From an uncultured Lachnospiraceae bacterium (lineage in GTDB: Bacteria; Bacillota; Clostridia; Lachnospirales; Lachnospiraceae), in the NCBI GenBank assembly GCA_947564735.1, contig CANOEC010000001.1, positions 62,001 through 126,000 of the forward strand: a stretch of DNA of 64,000 bases. The letters run 5' to 3'. Positions 9,388 through 18,356 of this stretch are shown here, one piece after another. The position numbers and the translations under genes are program-made. The notes under the pieces are model-generated. The model was not told the origin of the DNA. It ran no database searches and saw only the letters and a list, made by a program, of their open reading frames with translations. Every line of letters begins with the position of its first letter. Position 1 is the first letter of the stretch.

Positions 9388-10254
9388 CTATGCGCGGATT
9401 TTCAAAAGCCGGTTGGAAAGTATGCAAAACTGCTCCAATGTTAACGCTTCACCGCGCACTGTGACGGGCAGTCCCATCCCGGCAAGCGTCTCCTCCACCT
9501 GTTGTCTGCCAAGCGCCAGATTTCCCGCATTTGCCAGCCCATTCGCCAATGTCTTGCGCCTCTGGTTAAAGGATGCCCTGATAACGGCAAAGAGCCATTC
9601 TTCATCATCCGCCTTCACCGGCGGTTCCTCATACCGCGTCAGACGGATTACCGCGCTGTCCACATTCGGTCTTGGCATAAAACATGCTGCCGGCACCTTA
9701 GTTATCAGCTCCGGCTTGGCATAGTATTGTACCGCCAGCGACAGAGCTCCATAATCCTTCGTTCCCGGTCCCACCTGCATTCTGTCCGCCACTTCCTTCT
9801 GCACCATGACCGTCACGCTGTGCAGCGGCACATGCTTTTCAAAAAGCATCATAATAATCGGCGTCGTAATGTAATATGGAAGATTCGCCACCACTTTAAG
9901 GGGTTTCCCGCCATGCTCGTCTACAATTCTGTGCACGTCCACTTTCAGGATATCCTCGTTGATAATCGTCACATTCTCATACCCGGCAAGCGTCTCATCA
10001 AGAATCGGAATCAGATTCTTGTCGATCTCTACCGCCACCACTTCGTCCGCTTCCTCCGCCAGACGCTGCGTCATCGTACCGATTCCCGGTCCGATTTCCA
10101 GTATACAGTCCTCCCGTGTAATCTGTGCCGACTCAATAATTTTCTCTAATATGCCATTGTCAATTAAAAAATTCTGTCCGTATTTCTTCCGAAAATCAAA
10201 CTGATGTCTCTGTATGATATCCGCCGTATTTTTTCTATTTCCCAGTGTAGCCAT
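9388..10254 (-). CDS. rsmA: 16S rRNA A1518/A1519 dimethyltransferase RsmA
   Basis: Uses S-adenosylmethionine to dimethylate two adjacent adenosines in the 3' hairpin of 16S rRNA during 30S maturation. The Rossmann methyltransferase core shows YGQNFLID, the SAM loop EIGPGIGTMTQ, AVEID at the end of beta 2 and the catalytic NLPYYI. The ATG at 10254 (MATLGNRK) is chosen because GGAGG lies 5 bases before it; an in-frame ATG at 10278 lacks a good site. At ~288 aa it has the usual length. It follows tatD by 54 bases, a common clostridial pairing. Confidence 0.95.
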   Translation of the reverse strand: MATLGNRKNTADIIQRHQFDFRKKYGQNFLIDNGILEKIIESAQITREDCILEIGPGIGTMTQRLAEEADEVVAVEIDKNLIPILDETLAGYENVTIINEDILKVDVHRIVDEHGGKPLKVVANLPYYITTPIIMMLFEKHVPLHSVTVMVQKEVADRMQVGPGTKDYGALSLAVQYYAKPELITKVPAACFMPRPNVDSAVIRLTRYEEPPVKADDEEWLFAVIRASFNQRRKTLANGLANAGNLALGRQQVEETLAGMGLPVTVRGEALTLEQFCILSNRLLKIRA

Positions 10255-10308
10255 GCCGTCCTCCATGTCATTGTCCATATCTGTTTTTTTATCTATCCCA
10301 CCGGCATC

Positions 10309-11082
10309 CTATTCCGCAATCCGGAATAATCTGTATGCATTCCTGCATGTTGTCTCCACGACTTCCTCGTAAGTAATCCCCTTAAGCTCTGCAAGCGCCT
10401 GCGCAATGGCGGGGAGATGAAGCGAAGAATTACGTTTGCCACGGTACGGCTCCGGCGCCAGATACGGACTGTCCGTCTCCAGCAATATCTTCTCCAACGG
10501 AATATACGCTGCTGCCTCCTTCAATTTCTTGGAATTTTTGAAGGTAATCACACCGCCGATGCCGAAATAAAAATCCATATTCAGATACTCTCGCGCAATT
10601 TCTTTCGTATAGGAATAACAGTGAACCACACCGCCAATCTCTCCGGCACGGAATACCTTCATCATATCCAGCGTATCTTTTGCCGCCTCTCTGGAATGGA
10701 TAATCATCGGCAGTCCCACCTGTCTTGCAAGCTCTGCCTGTCTCTCAAACCATCGTTTCTGAACCGCCGCTTCCGGCTCTTTCCAATGATAATCAAGCCC
10801 AATCTCTCCCACAGCCACGACCTTTTCACACGCACATTGTTCAGCAAGCCATGCAAAGTTCTGCTCATTCAACTTTGCAGTCTCACTCGGATGCACTCCC
10901 ATTGCACCATAAACAAAAGGATACGCTTTCATTAACCGGAGCGTTGCCTTACAGCTGTCAAGACTCGCTCCGACATTGATCACCTTATCGATGCCATGTT
11001 CTCTCAAAGATGCAAGCAGTTCCCCTCTGTCCGCATCAAACGCTTCATCATCATAATGTGCATGACTCTCAAAAATCATCAT
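10309..11082 (-). CDS. tatD: TatD-family metal-dependent hydrolase
   Basis: Amidohydrolase-fold metal-dependent nuclease; members remove deoxynucleotides from DNA 3' ends. The metal ligands are visible in order: SHAHYD, VGEIGLDYHW, IIHSRE, VVHCYS and LETDSPYL. Length of 257 aa is typical. The start follows GAGGGGGAG; two adjacent ATGs are possible. It is the first gene of a probable tatD-rsmA operon. Confidence 0.93.
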   Translation of the reverse strand: MMIFESHAHYDDEAFDADRGELLASLREHGIDKVINVGASLDSCKATLRLMKAYPFVYGAMGVHPSETAKLNEQNFAWLAEQCACEKVVAVGEIGLDYHWKEPEAAVQKRWFERQAELARQVGLPMIIHSREAAKDTLDMMKVFRAGEIGGVVHCYSYTKEIAREYLNMDFYFGIGGVITFKNSKKLKEAAAYIPLEKILLETDSPYLAPEPYRGKRNSSLHLPAIAQALAELKGITYEEVVETTCRNAYRLFRIAE

Positions 11083-11160
11083 TTTCTCCCCCTCATCCCG
11101 TCTTTACAGACGTGTTTTTCCTCATATCTTAAAATTCCTTAAAAATTTATTAAAAAACTC

Positions 11161-11189
11161 TTGCAATGCCGGAAACATTATACTATAAT
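11161..11189 (+). promoter_or_regulatory. Housekeeping promoter of tRNA-Lys
   Basis: TTGCAA (11161-11166) is separated by exactly 17 bases from a perfect TATAAT (11184-11189). Transcription would begin about 33 bases before the tRNA. Confidence 0.75.
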
Positions 11190-11228
11190 AACTCTTGCGT
11201 GTTGAAGAACATGTATTTTATACGATAT

Positions 11229-11301
11229 GCACCGCTAGCTCAGTTGGTAGAGCACCTGACTCTTAATCAGGGTGTCCAGGGTTCGAGCCCCTGGCGGTGC
11301 A
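11229..11301 (+). tRNA. tRNA-Lys (anticodon CTT)
   Basis: A complete 73-base cloverleaf. The acceptor stem GCACCGC pairs with GCGGTGC. The D arm is present. The anticodon stem CCTGA/TCAGG encloses loop CTCTTAA, giving anticodon CTT. The T arm has GGTTCGA. The discriminator base is A and CCA is not encoded. It stands alone with its own promoter and terminator. Confidence 0.97.
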
Positions 11302-11307
11302 TTTAGG

Positions 11308-11353
11308 AGAACTGGTTTTGGAGTCATAGAGCTCTGGGGTCGGTTCTTTTTTT
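11308..11353 (+). terminator. Terminator after tRNA-Lys
   Basis: AGAACTG (11308-11314) can pair with CGGTTCT (11341-11347) with one G-T wobble, directly followed by a run of T. It begins 7 bases after the tRNA. Confidence 0.6.
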
Positions 11354-11363
11354 CTAATCCAAA

Positions 11364-12209
11364 TTAAAAAGTAATGCCAAGCAACTCTATCACAATCCCC
11401 GCTGCAACTCCTACCGTATACAGCAGCGCCACAAACCGCAAGTTCTCTCTACGGTCATCGTTCACCCGCAAAAGCACAAGAAGACCCACTCCCGTTCCGG
11501 AAAGAAGCCCCGCAAGCAGTGCTCCGCCGCTCAGGACGCCGCCCAGATATAACTGGGTAAGAATCACAGATGCCGCGCAGTTGGGAATCAGTCCTACAAG
11601 CCCCGCAAGCAGCGCCCCAATCACCGGACGGTTCAATATGATACCACTGAGCACCTCTTCTCCAATCCATGCAATCAGAAAATTCAACGCAAAAGATATC
11701 ACCAGTATATATAGAAAGATTTCAACGGTATGATGCAGCGCTGACTTCAAGACCCCATTCTCACAATGACAATGATGCTGCTCACACAAATGTTCAATCT
11801 GTACGTTTTCTTCTTTTTTGTGAAAAAAACAATCAATGATAAAACCCGCTATAACCGCCACTGCTGCCTTGACCGCAAGTATCTTAACAATCATCGCTGC
11901 CCCGACATTCTCCGATAACATAATCGGAAGCATTTCATCAGAAGTAGACAAAAAAACAGCCAGCAGCGTACCCATTGTAATGATTCTTCCGGCATACAGA
12001 TTGGATGCCGCCGCCGAAAAACCGCACTGCGGGAAAATACCAAGAATACCACCGATAATCGGTCCGCCTTTGCCTGCCCTGCGTATTGCCGCCTGCATTT
12101 TATCCCCTGCTTTATGCTCAAGACATTCCATAAGCAAATAGGTCGCGAACAAAAAGGGCACCAGCTTAATGCTGTCTATGAAACTGTCTGATATAACATC
12201 TATCATCAT
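11364..12209 (-). CDS. Polytopic permease, ArsP_2-like (putative heavy-metal exporter)
   Basis: A membrane protein of ~281 aa with about eight to ten hydrophobic segments arranged as two similar halves. GIFPQCGFSAAASNLYAGRIITMG in the first half is echoed by GLIPNCAASVILTQLYLGG in the second. A loop between them contains a His/Cys cluster (EHLCEQHHCHCENG) suited to metal binding. This architecture matches the ArsP_2 family (putative 10-TM heavy-metal or manganese exporters). The ATG at 12209 is preferred because the only upstream choice is a TTG without a ribosome site. It is convergent with the tRNA and divergent from the ComFB-like gene. Substrate is unproven. Confidence 0.75.
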   Translation of the reverse strand: MMIDVISDSFIDSIKLVPFLFATYLLMECLEHKAGDKMQAAIRRAGKGGPIIGGILGIFPQCGFSAAASNLYAGRIITMGTLLAVFLSTSDEMLPIMLSENVGAAMIVKILAVKAAVAVIAGFIIDCFFHKKEENVQIEHLCEQHHCHCENGVLKSALHHTVEIFLYILVISFALNFLIAWIGEEVLSGIILNRPVIGALLAGLVGLIPNCAASVILTQLYLGGVLSGGALLAGLLSGTGVGLLVLLRVNDDRRENLRFVALLYTVGVAAGIVIELLGITF

Positions 12210-12320
12210 TTTCCGCTTCTTTCCGTGAGCCAAAAGCCACTTTACTCACTAGAATACCGTGTCTATCAATAAATTGCAATGTAAAAAACTGCAAAAAGTA
12301 TTTAAAATAATGATTGATTC

Positions 12321-12350
12321 TTGCACAAAAATATACTAACATAGTATATG
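12321..12350 (+). promoter_or_regulatory. Candidate promoter with perfect dyad operator before the ComFB-like gene
   Basis: TTGCAC (12321-12326) and TATATG (12345-12350) are 18 bases apart. The spacer and -10 contain a perfect palindrome ATATACTA-ACA-TAGTATAT (12331-12349), placed where a repressor would block polymerase. Confidence 0.45.
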
Positions 12351-12390
12351 TGGGGTTTGTCGATATATGGCAAAAGAGGAGGTTCTTTCA

Positions 12391-12660
12391 ATGGAAGGTT
12401 TAAAAAATGTAATGGAGGATGCTGTAGAATATCAGCTCAATAAGATATTACCCAGTATGCCGAATGTCTGTTCTTGTGAAAAGTGCCGTCTGGATATGGC
12501 ATCATTTGCACTCAACAGATTATCACCACAGTATGTACGGACGGATACCGGCGCTCTTTTTCAGAAACTCAACAATTCCTCCCAGCAGGCTGAGGTAGAA
12601 GTTCTGACCACTGTCATTAATGCGATTAATATTATCAGCGCGCATCCCAAGCATGACTAG
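12391..12660 (+). CDS. ComFB-like (late competence development) protein
   Basis: A protein of ~89 aa with the ComFB signature: an N-terminal NVMEDAVEYQL helix, a CSCEKC cysteine cluster, DMASFALNRLSPQYV and a Gly-containing turn. In the family the cysteines can hold zinc, and some relatives bind cyclic di-nucleotides; neither can be shown here. The start at 12391 (MEGLKN) follows GAGGAGG by 8 bases; an in-frame ATG at 12367 would place that site inside the coding region. It is monocistronic, ends at a strong terminator, and has a palindromic promoter region. Confidence 0.85.
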   Translation: MEGLKNVMEDAVEYQLNKILPSMPNVCSCEKCRLDMASFALNRLSPQYVRTDTGALFQKLNNSSQQAEVEVLTTVINAINIISAHPKHD

Positions 12661-12713
12661 TATATACGGGATATCTGTGCAAAATCAACCTCAAATATTC
12701 ATATAGGATATTA

Positions 12714-12757
12714 AAAAGCAAGAACTGGACAATTGACTGCCCGGTTCTTGCTTTTTT
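12714..12757 (+). terminator. Terminator of the ComFB-like gene
   Basis: AAGCAAGAAC pairs perfectly with GTTCTTGCTT (10 bp or more), followed by TTTTTT at 12752-12757. Confidence 0.85.
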
Positions 12758-12790
12758 ATTTACGTTATTGCTTTTTTATTTACGTTATTG
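12751..12790. repeat. Two tandem copies of a 20-base unit
   Basis: CTTTTTTATTTACGTTATTG occurs at 12751-12770 and again, identically, at 12771-12790. The first copy includes the terminator T-run, so this is probably a slippage duplication. Confidence 0.85.
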
Positions 12791-12834
12791 CTTTTCCCCA
12801 CATTCACCGCCCGTCACATACTTTGATGATTGGG

Positions 12835-13350
12835 CTATACCATGCTCTTCTGCCTGCCGATTACACCCTTGATATATGTCTCTACCTCTTCTCTTGGTAT
12901 AGATAATGCCACGGACATTTCACTATAAAGAAGCTCCTCCGCCTTGCGCAGATAATGCTCATCGGAAGATAACACCTTTTTTCCTTCCTGAATCCGGTTC
13001 TGCTTGCGCAAATAGAGTGTCTTGATAATCTGTACAAGACTTCTGCAGTCATATGTGCGGATTGCCTCCTTATACATCTGTTCCCGGTTCTTTTCTTCCC
13101 GAACCCAGACGGTATCTATCTCCGTCACCCGCTTTGTCAGTTCCTCCGCTTCTTCCCTTGTCATAATCCTACGCATAATAACTTTATCATTATCTACCGG
13201 CATGTATATCGTGCTCGCCTTCTCAAATAATGGTTCCAGCACATAATATTTGCGTACCTTATCCCGTCTGTCAACAGGATTTCCCGTAATGTTAACAACG
13301 CGGCAGACACCGTGTCCACCGCACATAATCAATTGATTTTTTTCAAACAT
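12835..13350 (-). CDS. CarD/CdnL-type RNA polymerase-binding regulator
   Basis: Members bind the RNA polymerase beta subunit through an N-terminal Tudor-like domain and stabilise open promoter complexes. Here the N-terminus (MFEKNQLIMCGGHGVCRVVNI, with YYVLEPL and IYMPVDN following) is that domain. The C-terminal half is helical (YLRKQNRIQEGKKVLSSDEHYLRKAEELL), as in CarD_TRCF proteins. The ATG at 13350 follows GGAGG by 5 bases; the longer frame begins with TTG and no site. At ~171 aa it is typical. It is monocistronic. Confidence 0.85.
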   Translation of the reverse strand: MFEKNQLIMCGGHGVCRVVNITGNPVDRRDKVRKYYVLEPLFEKASTIYMPVDNDKVIMRRIMTREEAEELTKRVTEIDTVWVREEKNREQMYKEAIRTYDCRSLVQIIKTLYLRKQNRIQEGKKVLSSDEHYLRKAEELLYSEMSVALSIPREEVETYIKGVIGRQKSMV

Positions 13351-13556
13351 AAATCCCTCCGATGTCTGTGCACCAATATATACCGACAATTCCCTTACTA
13401 TATATTAGTGTAACACCAAATCGGAGGTTTAGTAAGTATTTTCTGAAAATTTATAATAATTTCGGCATATTTCTGACAGATGCAAGGCGCTACTTTGTTC
13501 AAAATGCCTATAAACACTTATTACATCTAATGCAAAAACCGATGTACTCACCGCCT

Positions 13557-15329
13557 CTACTTCAACTCATTCGCCGTCACATAGAAGTGATGATAAATGC
13601 CGCCCAGCGCAAGCAGGCTTTCATGCGTGCCCTCCTCCACGATGCCATCTTCCGTCAGTACGAGAATCCTGTCGGAATTGCGGATACTGGAGAGCCTGTG
13701 CGCAATCGTAATCGTAGTGCGTCCTTTGGCAAGGGCTTCCAGAGATTTCGCCACCTGAAACTCGCTCTCATTATCGAGCGCCGAAGTCGCCTCATCCATA
13801 ATCAGAATGGGCGGATTCTTAAGAAATACTCTTGCAATACTGATGCGCTGTTTCTGTCCTCCGGACAATTTCACGCCACGTTCGCCCACATAAGTATCAT
13901 AGCCATCTTTTAATGCCGTGATAAACTCGTGCGCGCCGGCACGCTTTGCCGCCGTAATCACTTCCTCCATGGTTGCCTTTTCTTTTCCGTAAGCAATATT
14001 TTCATAGACTGTGCCCGAAAACAGATAGACATCCTGCTGAACCATTCCTATATTTTGACGTAAACTTTTTAGCGTATAATGATGTATATTCTCGCCATCC
14101 AGCAGAATTTCACCCTCATTGATATCATAAAACCGGGGAATCAGATTGCATAACGTCGTCTTACCGCCGCCGGAGGGTCCCACAATCGCAATTTTCTCTC
14201 CCGCATGGATATCCAGATTTAGCCCGCGGAATACTACATTGTGGTCATCCGGATACTCAAAGCTTACATTATGAAACGCAATGTTTCCCTGCGGACGGAC
14301 ACATTCCACCGCATCCGGCTCATCGAATATCTCGATATCGCTGTCCATAATCTGCACAAACCGCTCGATTCCGGTCATGCCCCTCTGAAACTGCTCCGCA
14401 AACTCGATGATTCTGCGGATAGTCGCAATCAGCGTACTCACATACATTACATAAGCCACCAAATCGCCGGGCATAATTTTCCCTTTAATCATAAAGATTC
14501 CGCCCGCTACGAGGAGCACCAGATACATCAGCCCGTCGAAGGCTCTTGTCGTCGTCTGGAAAAAAGCCATAAACTTATAGGTTTCCTTTTTGATATGGAA
14601 GAAATTAACGTTATCCTCTTCAAATTTCTCTTTCTCTTTTTCCTCGTTTGTAAATGCCTTGACGACCTTCTGTCCAAGCAGACTGTCCTCAATGCGGGCG
14701 TTTAATTCTCCAATCTGCACACGCTGTTTGCGAAAAGCCTCCCGCATACGCAGATTAATGGCAGTGCAGGATATCACCATAACCGGCACAACCGCAAACA
14801 AAATCAATGTCAGCGGCAGGCTGATTCTCGCCAATATCATAAAGGAAATCACCGCCTTAATCCCCGCAATAAAGAACTCCTCAGGGCAGTGATGGGAAAA
14901 TTCCGTCACGTCAAAAAGGTCATTGGTGATGCGTCCCATAATCTGACCGACCTTCGTATTATTATAGTAAGTATCCGACAATCTCTGCAGATGGGCATAG
15001 GCGTCCCGCCGCATATCCGTCTCGATGCGCGTACCCATCACATGCCCCGTGTAAGCCATATAAAAATTCGCCATCGAATCGACGATGCGCAGACACAGAT
15101 ACAGTACGCCGAGGCGCACGATGACAGCCACCGTAAGAGAGGACAAATCGTTCATCCCCGCATTCGTGATAAAACGGATAATCATCGGCAATACCAGCTC
15201 GCATATCGTCGTCAGTCCCGCACAACATAAATCCATCACAACAATATGTAAATATTTCTTATAATAGGGAAGGAACCTCCGCAATAGTTCCCCTGCTTTG
15301 TATGTCTTTGTATGGTTCTGCATATTCAT
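13557..15329 (-). CDS. ABC-type exporter, fused membrane and ATPase domains
   Basis: Half-transporter (~590 aa) that should work as a dimer exporting lipids, drugs or peptides. Residues ~20-310 carry six membrane helices. The nucleotide-binding domain follows with Walker A GPSGGGKTTL, Q-loop MVQQDVYLF, signature LSGGQKQRISIAR, Walker B ILIMDEATSALD and H-loop IAHRLSS, all intact. The ATG at 15329 (MNMQNHTK) is chosen because AGGAG lies 8 bases before it. It stands alone between carD and the lantibiotic-protection operon, so the substrate cannot be read from context. Confidence 0.9.
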   Translation of the reverse strand: MNMQNHTKTYKAGELLRRFLPYYKKYLHIVVMDLCCAGLTTICELVLPMIIRFITNAGMNDLSSLTVAVIVRLGVLYLCLRIVDSMANFYMAYTGHVMGTRIETDMRRDAYAHLQRLSDTYYNNTKVGQIMGRITNDLFDVTEFSHHCPEEFFIAGIKAVISFMILARISLPLTLILFAVVPVMVISCTAINLRMREAFRKQRVQIGELNARIEDSLLGQKVVKAFTNEEKEKEKFEEDNVNFFHIKKETYKFMAFFQTTTRAFDGLMYLVLLVAGGIFMIKGKIMPGDLVAYVMYVSTLIATIRRIIEFAEQFQRGMTGIERFVQIMDSDIEIFDEPDAVECVRPQGNIAFHNVSFEYPDDHNVVFRGLNLDIHAGEKIAIVGPSGGGKTTLCNLIPRFYDINEGEILLDGENIHHYTLKSLRQNIGMVQQDVYLFSGTVYENIAYGKEKATMEEVITAAKRAGAHEFITALKDGYDTYVGERGVKLSGGQKQRISIARVFLKNPPILIMDEATSALDNESEFQVAKSLEALAKGRTTITIAHRLSSIRNSDRILVLTEDGIVEEGTHESLLALGGIYHHFYVTANELK

Positions 15330-15536
15330 GAGAATTACTCCTGTCATTCATTTTTCATAATATGATTCTAATGCGTTCCGTGTATGTTTTCATTTTGCGG
15401 ATTTTTAACTGAGATGTCAAGAGAAACAGCTTCTCACTTACTTTTCAAATAGCTTCCCACTTACCTTATTCATTTATTTTTCTTTTTACAGGCACATATT
15501 TACCATAATATCACTTATAAATAGACTACATAGTAT

Positions 15537-16907
15537 TTAGTATGGAATTTTTATTGTGACCTTTCCCCCTCCTGTCTGTGCCGAATTCTCCAAAATAAGC
15601 TGCCCGCCGTGCTTTAGCACAACTGAGTGGGCGACATACAGACCTATGCCAAAATGCTGCTTGGAATTCCGGCTGATATCGTCCATAAAGAACTGCTCCG
15701 TCCCATGTCTTAATGCCTCATCGGAAAAGCCCTTTCCCGTGTCCGTTATCACAAAAGAAAGAAAACCGTTGTCTTCCTTCACTGAACAATATACCTTTCC
15801 CCCGGATGGCGTGTGCTCGATTGCATTTGCCGCCACATTTATGATTGCCCGGATAAAAAGGTCATGGTCTACGCTTAACTGGTTGCCCTCAAAACAACAT
15901 TCCCATAGCAAAGACACTTGACTGACGGCGCACAGCCCTTGTATCTGCTGTTCCACCTCGCAGAAAAGCAAATCACATTCTATTTCCTGCTTACGGAAGG
16001 AATACCCCTGCCATGATCTCGTAACTTCAATCAGCGTCTGCACATAATTCTGCATCTGAAATGAATTGCTCTCAATATAATCCGCATATTTTTTCTGTGT
16101 CTCAGAAATTTCAGATTCCAAAAGCAATTCTGCATTTCCCCGTATAATCGTAAGAGGCGTTTTAAGGTCATGCGCCAATGCCGAAATTTGCTGGTTCTTG
16201 GTCTGCTCTATCCGCCATTGCTCCTCCAGAGAATGTTTCAAAGTGATGCGCATATTGTCCATCGAATTTAATATGGCGTCGATTTCTTTCATGCCGCTTA
16301 GGGAAATATCAAAGTCCAGCTCCTGTTGCTCGATTTTATTTACGGCGGTGGTAAGGGGAACTAACCGTCGCCTTAACGCACGGCCAAACCCAATCGCTAC
16401 AATCACAATGACTATGAACGTCCCTGAAATGGCAGCCAGAAAAAAGAGGTTTTGTGGCGCCGGAAAATTTTTTCTCAAAACAGATGATTTATACTGTGGA
16501 ATCATATGATATTGCAGTATACAATACTCTGTATCCCGTTTGATAATCGTATAGTAAGTTCCGCCAATACTTAATTCGTTATCCTGCACAGCCCGCCATG
16601 CCTTCCGGGCGGATGATTCACTCAGAGTACCTTGCAGCACATTGCCCGCAAAGTCAAACACCACATATTCACACAACTCCGGAACAAGACCGGGCGTTAC
16701 CGAATCTGCCTCCCGAATCATTGTCTGTGCAGCTACCGCCTGCTTTTCCGCTTCATTTGCAGGGTAAATAAGATCCTTAATAATCAACAAATTAAGCAAA
16801 TATAACAGGAACGCCACAAGTACCAATATCCCCACAAAAATATATGCAAAGAACTTAAGATAAAACAGACTTAACGGAATTGCTTTTTTCCTTTTTATTC
16901 TTCCCAT
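15537..16907 (-). CDS. Sensor histidine kinase of the lantibiotic-protection operon
   Basis: Membrane sensor kinase, 456 aa. A first membrane helix lies at ~15-45, an extracellular domain to ~165, a second helix at ~165-190, then a HAMP-like linker. The dimerisation/phosphoacceptor segment is SALAHDLKTPLTIIRGN (His accepts phosphate) and the HATPase domain has NAIEHTP, DTGKGFS and FGIGLYVAH. The start overlaps the regulator stop by 13 bases (ATGGGAAGAATAA), so translation is coupled. It is the last gene of the ATPase-permease-permease-regulator-kinase operon and probably senses a lantibiotic or similar peptide. Confidence 0.9.
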   Translation of the reverse strand: MGRIKRKKAIPLSLFYLKFFAYIFVGILVLVAFLLYLLNLLIIKDLIYPANEAEKQAVAAQTMIREADSVTPGLVPELCEYVVFDFAGNVLQGTLSESSARKAWRAVQDNELSIGGTYYTIIKRDTEYCILQYHMIPQYKSSVLRKNFPAPQNLFFLAAISGTFIVIVIVAIGFGRALRRRLVPLTTAVNKIEQQELDFDISLSGMKEIDAILNSMDNMRITLKHSLEEQWRIEQTKNQQISALAHDLKTPLTIIRGNAELLLESEISETQKKYADYIESNSFQMQNYVQTLIEVTRSWQGYSFRKQEIECDLLFCEVEQQIQGLCAVSQVSLLWECCFEGNQLSVDHDLFIRAIINVAANAIEHTPSGGKVYCSVKEDNGFLSFVITDTGKGFSDEALRHGTEQFFMDDISRNSKQHFGIGLYVAHSVVLKHGGQLILENSAQTGGGKVTIKIPY

Positions 16908-17557
16908 TTATAGCCAATCCCCCAAACTGTCTTGATAGGAGCGTACTGGAAATTCTGCAATTTTGTCCGTATATTTTTTACATGGGTAGCAATCGTATTA
17001 TCATTGCTGTCGCTGTCAAATCCAAATACCTTTTCAAAAATCTGCTCCTTTGAAAAAACCTGCCCTTGGTTCCTTGCAAGAAATTCACATATCTCATATT
17101 CCCCTTTGGTGAGAGGAACCGTCCTATTTTTAACGGATAACTGCTTTGCCGAGATGTTGAAGCTGGCGTTTTCAAAAGAAAGACGCGCAAAATGCTCCCG
17201 CCTTTCCCTCCGCAGATGTGCAGATATTCTGGCGCGCAGTTCCATGACGCCAAAGGGCTTACAAATATAATCGTCAGCGCCAAGCGCCAGCCCGTTTACC
17301 AGACTGTTTTCCTCAGACTTTGCTGTGAGAAAAATAATTGGACAGTCTACCAGACTGCGAAGCTCTTTGCATAGAGTAAATCCATCGACGCCGGGCATCA
17401 TAATATCCAATAGGATAAGGTCAAAGGAATTGACCTTTTTCAAATCCAAATCGTCCGGTTTTGTAAGTCCGGTGACCAAATGACCGTCTTTACCCAAAAT
17501 ATTCTGTATCATATCCAATATCGCGGGCTCATCATCAATCGCTAAAATAGCTGCCAT
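16895..17557 (-). CDS. OmpR/NisR-type response regulator
   Basis: Receiver domain (AAILAIDDEP, phosphoacceptor Asp in LILLDIMMPG, switch Thr in IFLTAKSE, Lys in ICKPFG) followed by a winged-helix DNA-binding domain (LTKGEYEICEFLARN, TVWGIGYKWEE). The start at 17557 follows GGGAGGAG. It partners the overlapping kinase and most likely induces the upstream ABC genes, as NisR/CprR-type regulators do. Confidence 0.92.
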   Translation of the reverse strand: MAAILAIDDEPAILDMIQNILGKDGHLVTGLTKPDDLDLKKVNSFDLILLDIMMPGVDGFTLCKELRSLVDCPIIFLTAKSEENSLVNGLALGADDYICKPFGVMELRARISAHLRRERREHFARLSFENASFNISAKQLSVKNRTVPLTKGEYEICEFLARNQGQVFSKEQIFEKVFGFDSDSNDNTIATHVKNIRTKLQNFQYAPIKTVWGIGYKWEE

Positions 17558-17610
17558 CTTTCTAACTCCTCCCATACAGATTATAACGCATCATCCGTAA
17601 ATCATAAATC

Positions 17611-18354
17611 TTAGTCAACGGATTTTGTTCCTTCCCACCGGGATGCCCAGATAATGTAAAGCACGATAGATAAAAGAGTGAAAATAGCCCAGACCGGAAA
17701 CATGGTATCTAATACTGCGTCCGCATCTGCGTTTCCTGTGTATGCGGAAAGAAACGTGCTGGATATTCTGGCAGGCCATGATGCCGGAACATATTTCCAG
17801 ATATATTTTCCCATATCCGTGAGAAACAGAGCGGATACCAGACTTTCCAAAATACCCAGTCCAACAGAAACACCCTTGTTAAAATAAAAGGCAAAAAATA
17901 AATGCAATATATAAAGAAATACACTGCTGCCCAGCAAAACAAAAGAAACCAGAAAATGAAAAGGGAGAGCAACCAAGCGATTTCCCAGAACAAAATAAAA
18001 TCCGACTCCAAAAAGCATGGATGCCAACAGCAATGCACCCAACCCTAGAAACAGCAGCACCAGCAATTTAGATAAAAAGGGAATACACTTTTTCTGCACC
18101 ATAAGCATGGATTGAAAGCCTCCTGCTGAATGCTCCTGTTCAGACAGCATGGAGCAAAACGTACCAATCAATGTGGGCAGCGCAACTCCCAGAGCCTGAT
18201 AATATGCATCCACCTTGACATATTCATTCCACGGAGAATCAGTATAATAAATCGTAAAAAGCACAGCCGTACCAATTGGAATCAAAAAATGCGCCAGCCG
18301 TACCGCAACGTGTCTGGTTTTGAAGAAATCCGCCTTTAAATATCGTACAAGCAC
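17611..18354 (-). CDS. Lantibiotic-immunity permease, MutG/LanG type
   Basis: ABC permease of ~247 aa with six membrane helices and the VRYLKADFFKTRHV...HFLIPI N-terminus of MutG/SpaG/EpiG-like subunits. I place the start at GTG 18354, two bases after the upstream stop and 10 bases after GGGAGG; longer in-frame choices would overlap the previous gene by more than 60 bases. With the other permease and the ATPase it should expel peptide antibiotics from the membrane. The regulator gene follows after 53 bases. Confidence 0.8.
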   Translation of the reverse strand: MLVRYLKADFFKTRHVAVRLAHFLIPIGTAVLFTIYYTDSPWNEYVKVDAYYQALGVALPTLIGTFCSMLSEQEHSAGGFQSMLMVQKKCIPFLSKLLVLLFLGLGALLLASMLFGVGFYFVLGNRLVALPFHFLVSFVLLGSSVFLYILHLFFAFYFNKGVSVGLGILESLVSALFLTDMGKYIWKYVPASWPARISSTFLSAYTGNADADAVLDTMFPVWAIFTLLSIVLYIIWASRWEGTKSVD

Positions 18355-18356
18355 GG

